A stretch of 64,000 nt of DNA from the NCBI GenBank assembly GCA_047967505.1, contig CM106538.1; one strand, written 5' to 3'. The notes beneath the pieces are model-generated. The model was not told the origin of the DNA, did no database searches, and saw nothing but the letters and a program-made list of their open reading frames with translations. This document shows, in pieces, positions 56,950 through 64,000 of this stretch. The stretch comes from Dipteris shenzhenensis. Its lineage: Eukaryota; Polypodiophyta; Polypodiopsida; Gleicheniales. Positions within the stretch are counted from its first letter, which is position 1; each line of letters opens with the position of its first letter. A program made the translations under genes and the position numbers.

Positions 56950-58095
56950 GAGCAACGGGAGTTGTTGGTTTTGCAAGTAACTAGGGGAAAAAAGAGTTTA
57001 TATGATAGTCATAACATGGATGGATTGGGTTAATACGGGAATTGTTTGGGGTGGAAGACTGCTTAGAAAGAAGAAAAAACCAAAAGAAAGAGAAAATTGC
57101 TCCGCGAGCAATAAAGTGAGTCAAAAGGAAACACCACGATGACTTAAATGTAATAAGTGCAACCATCCAAAGATGATGGGATGAGGGAGAAGGAGCCGAA
57201 AGAGGGTTGTTGAGAGCTTTTGATTGGAGTGAAACATCCCATGAAAATTTCTGAAAGGAAAACAAGACACAAGTTACAGAAGGGAGTCAAGAAGCCAAAA
57301 AAGGCCTTAATGACTTAAGTGTACTATGTGCAATCGTCCAGAGTTGCAGGGGAAAGGACATGTGTGTGGAAGACAAGACAACAACCCCTTTTGCATAGTG
57401 AAAAGGCAAAATAGTTAGGATAAAGGATAGAAAGAGAACATTATAGACTTAAGTAAGAGTTTGAGTATGTAGGTAAAGCACCTACAAAATTGCATAAAAA
57501 GTATATAAGAGCTTTGATAAGAAATGACAATAATGTTTTGGTGAAAAAAAATTGGAGCTTGGTGAAGTTTTGATAAGCATCTCTTTTATTGAAAGAGGAG
57601 AGTCTACATACCTGCCACCATCCAACAAGAAAACATGGTAAGAACCAGCTTAACTTTAATTGGGAAGACAGGTGTCATAAACATCAGGGTCACAATAAAA
57701 TAGTGGCTTAAACATAGACTTAAACAGCTCAATGTAGACTTTAAAGGTGTTAAAAAAGGGGCCTAGAGAGAATTTGAAAAAAAGGATAAAGGATTTAAAA
57801 AGTTAGTTTTAAAAAGTTAATAAAAATAATTGGGGGGAATCAAGTGAAATTAGGGGAAATTATGGGGAAGGAAGAGGAAAAAATAGGGAAGAAAATAGGA
57901 GAAAATTGTTTAAAGATGCGCGAGGGGGAGGGTGAGAGAAAAATTTAGAGCTTTAAGAAAGAAATTGAAAAAAAATTAGGAGAAAATACGAAAAATTAGG
58001 GAGTGTTTGTGAGATAAAGGAAAAAGGATTAGAAAAAATAGGAAAAGGGAGAATTAAGAAATTAAGTGGATGTAAAAGAAAAAGGAGAATAGTAA
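56950..58095. other. Purine-rich intergenic DNA
   Basis: Plus strand strongly A/G-rich from 57740 on. A phrase around GACTTAAATGTAATAAGTGC (57139) is echoed near 57309, suggesting an old duplication. No gene. Confidence 0.4.
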
Positions 58096-58097
58096 GT

Positions 58098-58100
58098 GTA

Positions 58101-58172
<72 letters not shown>
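58098..58172. repeat. Compound (TG)n(AG)n microsatellite
   Basis: A TG run of about 24 bases passes directly into an AG run of about 50 bases. Confidence 0.97.
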
Positions 58173-58175
<3 letters not shown>

Positions 58176-58199
58176 GGGAGGGAGGGAGGAACACCCATG

Positions 58200-59020
58200 T
58201 GTGAAGCATGTTGTTCTACATAAACAAGTATTTGTTGGTGCTGTGTTGAAAGGAACCTTTAAGTCAGAATAAATACACTATAGGTAGTATAGAAAGAAGA
58301 ATTTTTGGTATCTAGATTGATCAACAGTTAAGAGGAGCTTTACCTGGCACACAGTCATGGGCAGGGTGTGAGTAATTCTTAGGAATCTAATGTAGTACAC
58401 AAACATAAATGATGCCATTTTTGTTTCATGTACCACTGTCATTCTAGCCACATTGAAATATCCAGACAGCTATTCACGATCATGCAGGATATACTCAAAA
58501 GTATATACATGGTGCAAAAGGCATAACCTTTTTATTAAAAAATTAATGACTTGTAGGAAGTGTAGCATTTACATGTACTGCCTATAATATTCTATCATTT
58601 AAGTTATAGATTTAAGGAAACTTTAAAAAGGAGTCATATAAGCATGGTTTAGGAATTATTAGTTTTACCAAGGTATATTCTCATGTCATAGGCCTTTCTC
58701 AAACTTGGAAGGTAAGTATGATCATATTCCATTCATGGAGAGTTTCCCTAAATAAGTACATGAGTGTAAGTTTGATCAATCTTGAATCAAATAAATTAGA
58801 AATATGTTTACTCTGTAAAAGCATGTGGTAAAAAATGATTTATATAGTTAACCCGAAATATAAGTAAACTAATATCATTCCTAGTGCCTGGTATTGACCA
58901 GATCAGCATACTACCATACTAATTGAGATCAAATTACCAAGGTTAGTCTACCACCACTAATTTTTAAAAGAAAAGGTCTTTAAAATAATCTTTTGCAAGA
59001 ATCCACTATTTTTTGGCAGG
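58200..59020. other. AT-rich intergenic DNA
   Basis: Nothing recognised. Confidence 0.4.
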
Positions 59021-59021
59021 G

Positions 59022-59263
59022 CACAGAATTATAAAAAAGTGAAAGCCAAAATTCGAGCCAAATATTTATCATGTTGAGCTTTATGAACTATTATTTTGTA
59101 GGACACAGAAGTATAGAAAAATGAAATAAAAAAGTTAGGCCGAATATTTATCATGTTGAGCTTTATAAATTACTAATTTGTAAGACATAGAAGTATAGAA
59201 AAGGGAAAGTCAAAAATCAAGCCAAATATTTATGATATTGAGCTTTATGACCATTCAATAGAG
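59022..59263. repeat. Tandem repeat, 82-bp unit, three copies
   Basis: AATATTTATCATGTTGAGCT (or the variant ATGATATTGAGC) begins near 59061, 59142 and 59224. GACACAGAAGTATAGAAAA repeats with the same period. Confidence 0.9.
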
Positions 59264-60632
59264 TAACTAAATGTTTATGAAAAGACCTATTTAAAAATTA
59301 TTGCTTCCTAAAAAAGAGAATCGACACGTGTAGAGAAGAGAAAGTACCATGATTTCATTTTTGGTTGATTGCTTTACCAACTAAAACAAAAAAGAAAGAT
59401 TACAAGTCCACAATATCTCACAAAATGTTGCATGGCACTGTATATGCGATGAAAATGATCTTCTAAGAGGAATATTTATTCAAAGATTATACCGAAATTT
59501 GAGCACACAAGAACATACCGTCCTATGTTATCAGTTATTGTTATACTCGAGTGAAGGCGAGAGGAAAAAGAGGTCATCACATTGCTATATGTTAGCTAAG
59601 ACATGTTATAAGAGAAAAGTCTGTACAACGAATTCAATAGCAAAAAATGCAAAATATAGGGACATGGATCATAAAGCATACTCACTATTAGTTGGTGTTA
59701 TGTAGGGCATGAAACATAAAGCATACCTTGGTTATTTAGAAGGAGAATCACAAAAACCCATTGATTATACTAGGATAATATCATGTTATGCTACAGATCA
59801 TTTAATTAGCAAGCAAGTATTTTGAGATCTAGAGCATCAGAACTAATGAAGGTACTCCACGAGAAACTTGTATTGAATCACTACGAAAAACACATGCAAA
59901 TGAAGCACCACTTGAGCTTAAAAAGAAAACATTGCCAATACAAGGAAGCTAAGGCAGATCATGCATCACTGTTTATATTCATCCATTCGCATTTCTAGCC
60001 AAGTACCAAAACAAAATAGGAACGATGCAAGTAGTGTAGATTGTGGGCATAACCAAGTCAGAAAGGGACTCCAGAATAGGAAGGGTTTGGATAGTATATT
60101 ACCTAACCATGATATGTCCCTTTGTGTAATTAGGAAGGGGCATTTCACGCTTTGGTGAGGTACTTAGAGTATAAAATATGCAAACATTATTGTGTGAGAG
60201 ATTTTTATTACCCGTGACACATGTGCGTCATGAGTGGGGAATCCCTACTAAAGTTAGAATTCGAAAACCTCCTTCCTTTTTCATTTGCAATTCTTTCAAG
60301 GCAGTTTTTGGAAATGGGGAATGCACACACACATGTACCACAAGAATGGTAATGTCTGTCAGCCCTAGCCTTCAAGAATGTGCACTATCTTCTTTGGATG
60401 GCCAAGGTACTTAGTAAAATGCATATGTCTCATGGAGACTTGGGTCTTGTTTGGATGGCCAAGGTAGTTCATAAAAAGAGTAATTGAGCTCTAAGAATGA
60501 CCTTGTAGATGCAAGTGCAATAAAAGTAGAGTTATATTTTGCCTTTGCACCACGTGAAAATGCTAAAATGGTCGACAAGTTGAACACATACAAAGAGAAC
60601 TCACTAGTGTCAAAGGTCATCATACTTTTATA

Positions 60633-60677
<45 letters not shown>

Positions 60678-61440
60678 TCACATCAATAACTAATCTCTTT
60701 AAAGAGCACACGAGCCCTTGACCTTTTGATTTTACTTAAAAAAAGGAAATGTCATAAGAGTGATCTTTAAATTATACTAAGCGTACTACTGGAGAGAGAA
60801 AAAAAAACTTGCACACTTGCTTATTACCACCCATGTGCTTGCTTACTCATGTGATCCGAAGTGCCCAAGGAAAGGTAAGGCGGGCGGGGGTGCAAGGTTG
60901 GCTGGCCTAAAGGTAGTCATGGGAGTTTACTAGATGACACACGACTCACGAGCACCTTGAGGATTTGAAGGGGGATGTGGACGCAGAATGCTATACCACC
61001 TGAAACCTAGAAGAAAATGAATGCTGACTAGAGTGTAGTTGGGAAAGTGAAAGATGTGACATGATGGAAACTTTGCATAGAAGAAAAGAGTAAAGAAAAG
61101 GGTGTGAAAGGGCGAATGGTACGAGGAGGCAATTGCTCTCAGAGATTTTAATTTTGAGAGCCCAAATTAATTCATCTGCCTCTGCCTGCTAAATTAATTC
61201 ATTTGCTTGCTGCAAACATCAAGGGAGGAACAAAGAAAGGAGTTCAAAGTAATGGTGCGATCTGAGGTAACTTGAGCTTGGGAACTTCTTCTTCTTCCTT
61301 TTGTGCTTTCGATGCTGTCTGCTTATTCTACCGTTGTTGTATCATCATTACTTTCTACTGTATACAGAAACACAGCACTTAAGCAAAGTTCAAACCAGTG
61401 AGTGAGACTTATTAGCAGAGCAGCAGCAGGGGTTCGAGCT
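59263..61440. other. Intergenic DNA with a (TG)n(AG)n microsatellite
   Basis: The microsatellite lies at about 60632-60676. Short open frames at 59499, 59961 and 60178 match nothing I recognise. The last 250 bases (about 61190-61444) are likely promoter and 5' UTR of the next gene. Confidence 0.4.
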
Positions 61441-61444
61441 CGCT

Positions 61445-63232
61445 ATGTCTAGACCCCCCAGGTATGCATCCTTCCCTTGGCGAGCGCTGGAATCCAAAGC
61501 CCTTTTCCCTGTTGTGCTTGTTTCTCTGCCTTCATTTGATCCCTAGTCTTGCATCTTGGCTTTGTTCTAGTCTTCCGTCATGGGTTCCTGCTGAACCCAA
61601 AATCTGCGCGATCGCTTGCTAGGGGGAAATTGGGTGTTGCTGCTTGCTGGCGCCTAGCACGTTTTCGAAGCACAAGTTGTGGGTTTTGTGTCCCGCGCTC
61701 ACACAGGGCGCGGATTGGAGGTAGGGCTTTCAGGAGCGCTTTTGCAGCGTCGAAACGGTGTTTGGCATCTGTTTTTGATCGTTGCCGGGGTTTCGTTTCA
61801 ACGTGCATCGTCACATGTCACGTCAGCTCAGCTTCAGCTTCTTCTATCGTTTCATGTTCGCCAACAGTGATAGAGCGGTTTTTTTTGAAAGATTGAGTTA
61901 TTACGAACACGGGCTTATGTGTACCCAATCAAAGATTCATGCATGCGATGCCCAATCTGCCTTACATTTCACTTTTACAGCGAATTCAATAGAATCTTTT
62001 CTAGAGAGAGAGAGAGAGAGAGAGAGGTGTTGATTCTGATAGTACTTTGTTATCATTTCCCATAAGACAGAGGTATGGGAGCTGAAGATTCGAATATGCT
62101 GGGAGGAGTTTCGTCACAAAGAATAGATGTTGGTTTCAACGCTCTGTCAGCCAGATTGATGCATCAAGAGCATCTGTCCCGTGCATATCACGGTGGTTCT
62201 CCAGGGGGCCCCTGCAGAGGTGATTCTGCCAGAAAATTCAGATCTGAGGCAACCCCAGGCATCGGAGACAACAAGTCATTTGGTGCTGAGAGGGAACATT
62301 TTATGCAAAGATCAGAGAGAGATTTCAATAGTGGGACTAGTGGGATATTGAGCTCAGTTGAAAGAGAAGAATCATCGGTTGATGGGGAGGGGCAAAGGAT
62401 TGGTAATGGAGGTTCTCATGTAAGCAACTTGGTAAACACGTCTGCAAGAGTGTCAGACTGGGTAGGAAGTGAGAGAACTGGAGGGATGGCAGCTGAAGCA
62501 GACTACAGAGATTTGGAAGAAAGAGGTGGAGCCAGTAGTGGATCCCAGAGTGAAGGTTCAGAGGAAGATGATGAAGACGATGGAAATATTGATGGGGAAG
62601 CTGACGATAGTGCAGATGCTAGGATGGTGGATCGTGGACAAAAAGGCTACGAAGGTCTTGCTCATGCGCAAATTGGCTCGACGGAGGGCAGGCGTGAGTC
62701 TTTGGCAGGTTTGCAGACTTCTGAAGCTCTTCTGAAACCAAAGTTTGACAGGGAAAGAGTATCACAATCTTCTACATCATCGGTCCCATCACCGGGAATG
62801 TTTTTATCCCCTTCATCAACTATCCCTTTCCTGAATTCTTTTCCTTCTTCACCATGTGTAGGACCTATGCTAGGCCATGCAGAAGGTAATTCAACTCAAA
62901 ATGGGACGATGGTAGCGGCCAGTGGGCTCAGTACCCCATCTGCTTACTACAGAGACGGCACTGTAAAAGACTCGAGGGATACATATGTGAAGGAGCGACA
63001 AAATTTCCTTCTGGAACAAGGCAGAGCTGCTCACAACTCATCACCACATGAAGCAGTACCAGTTGGAGCAGTAACATCAGAAGCGGAAAATTATTACACA
63101 GCCCTTATACAAACTTCTGCGGCAATTTCTCAGAAGGACCCAGGGAATCAGATTGTTGCATACAGCCACAGGAAAATCCATGATACAATGGAAATGGCTC
63201 TTCGGTCTGCCTTGACTGACCCCCTTACGTAA
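61445..63232 (+). CDS. Acidic Ser/Gly-rich protein, unrecognised, two exons
   Basis: A 17-nt first exon (61445-61461, MSRPP plus two bases, donor GTATGC) joins in frame to exon 2 at 62071 (after ACAG). It gives MSRPPRGMGAEDSN and runs to a TAA at 63230-63232, 392 residues in all. If exon 1 is wrong, translation may start at the ATG at 62075. The protein is low-complexity in its first half, has an acidic run near residues 167-189 (EGSEEDDEDDG...), a Ser/Pro-rich middle and a more ordered C-terminus (ENYYTALIQTSAAISQ and HRKIHDTMEMALRSAL) that looks helical. Composition suggests a nuclear regulatory protein, but I recognise no family. The stop overlaps a possible donor (TTAC then GTAATT), so further exons downstream or beyond the window are possible. 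Intron 1 (61462-62070) holds an (AG)n run at 62003-62026. Confidence 0.65.
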
Positions 63233-64000
63233 TTTCTGACACTCTTTAATACCTATATTCGAAACTTGTCCATAGTATACATATTAATTGTTGCAACTGA
63301 TCAAGATGCTGAAGAACACTGTTTTGTTTGTCATGACAGCATACGTGCATGTCTCTATGAATTCTATAACTCTACCTTCTGTGACGTGTTTTGTAAGACT
63401 CTCCGGCCTCACCTATGTGTCTATTGAGTGCACCATTGTATATTTCAAATCTGAGGTATTAACCCACACCTAAGGCATATCTTGATAATATGCCAGGTCT
63501 GTAGTGCCAGTATACAATTCGTTGCATAGTTGGCCCATATGGAACTTATGTGGTGTGTGGCTAGCTGAATGATGAGGGATGAACAGGCTGCTACATGGGC
63601 AGTATATAGACGTCTGGGATTATTTCCAGCAGATGGCCCAGTAAGAAATTGCCAGGCAAAGGGGTTATATAGGCCTCACTCCCTGCCCTGGTGAGCCAGG
63701 TAGGCAGGGTCAGTCAGCAGCCACTAGATCCAGGTCGTCCAGCACCTCGTTGCCCTGATGGTCGGCAAATGACAGTAGGAGGATCTGTAGAGCAGGCCAG
63801 TCAGCCAGAGGAAAGAGCTACTAGGCCTACAGGCAGATAAACAACTTTTGATCCCTTCAGAGTGCATTCCCAGGCATTTAGAGGCAGCTTTTGGCAGGTA
63901 CATGGGCGTTTTGTGGCTCCTCCCTAAGTCACTGAAGACCGCGCTTGAGAGGCATGCAGCAGCAGGAGTGAGTAGGAGTTGCGCATCACTTTGTGGCCTC
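63233..64000. other. Downstream region, nothing firmly recognised
   Basis: It may contain the 3' UTR or further exons of the acidic protein gene. From about 63560 the sequence becomes GC-richer with CAGCCAGG/CAGTCAGCAG phrases, perhaps an element. No motif or terminal repeat seen. Confidence 0.3.

Noticed and set aside
57953-58198. Minus-strand ORF with Ser-Leu and His-Thr repeats
   Set aside because: Translation of the (TG)n(AG)n microsatellite and flanking purine-rich DNA.

Overview
The window is nuclear DNA from a land plant with a large, repeat-rich genome. The evidence is spliced genes with GT-AG introns, plant LTR retrotransposons carrying the initiator-Met tRNA primer site, decayed LINE, copia and Ty3/gypsy relics, MITE-like elements, satellite-like arrays, and a peptide precursor whose repeat core resembles plant CLE-type hormones. 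The low gene density and advanced decay would suit a fern, lycophyte or gymnosperm, but the sequence alone does not settle the lineage.

Layout. 1-8.2 kb: low-complexity DNA, minisatellites and a decayed minus-strand LINE (RT 3.3-4.3 kb, endonuclease 5.6-6.4 kb, split by AT-rich repeats). 8.26-10.24 kb: an intact single-exon gene for a secreted 658-residue protein with about 24 tandem SGPNPGGN-type units, preceded by two G-boxes. 10.4-14.0 kb: nested tandem duplications, then a satellite-like array of about 180-bp units. 15.2-18.6 kb: a second minus-strand LINE whose RT is joined to an ORF1 piece of a related LINE. 18.7 kb: a MITE-like repeat with a relative at 39.7 kb. 19.24-24.8 kb: the DNA primase large subunit gene (PRI2), at least 18 exons, with an E2F site upstream. 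25-34 kb: mostly AT-rich intergenic DNA, with a decayed coding relic near 30 kb that resembles a ParB/sulfiredoxin-like fold. 34.19-37.54 kb: a complete non-autonomous LTR retrotransposon with perfect target-site duplication. 41.3 kb: a near-perfect inverted repeat. 42-57 kb: copia and Ty3/gypsy remnants and a second non-autonomous LTR element (47.7-50.2 kb). 61.4-63.2 kb: an unrecognised spliced gene for an acidic, Ser/Gly-rich protein.

Only three loci look like functional host genes: the peptide precursor, PRI2 and the acidic protein. PRI2 is a replication housekeeping gene, and the E2F site fits S-phase expression. The repeat peptide precursor is the best candidate for an undescribed system: a secreted polyprotein that could yield many copies of CLE/PIP-like peptides with natural variants at the key glycine. 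Nothing in the window links the three genes functionally.
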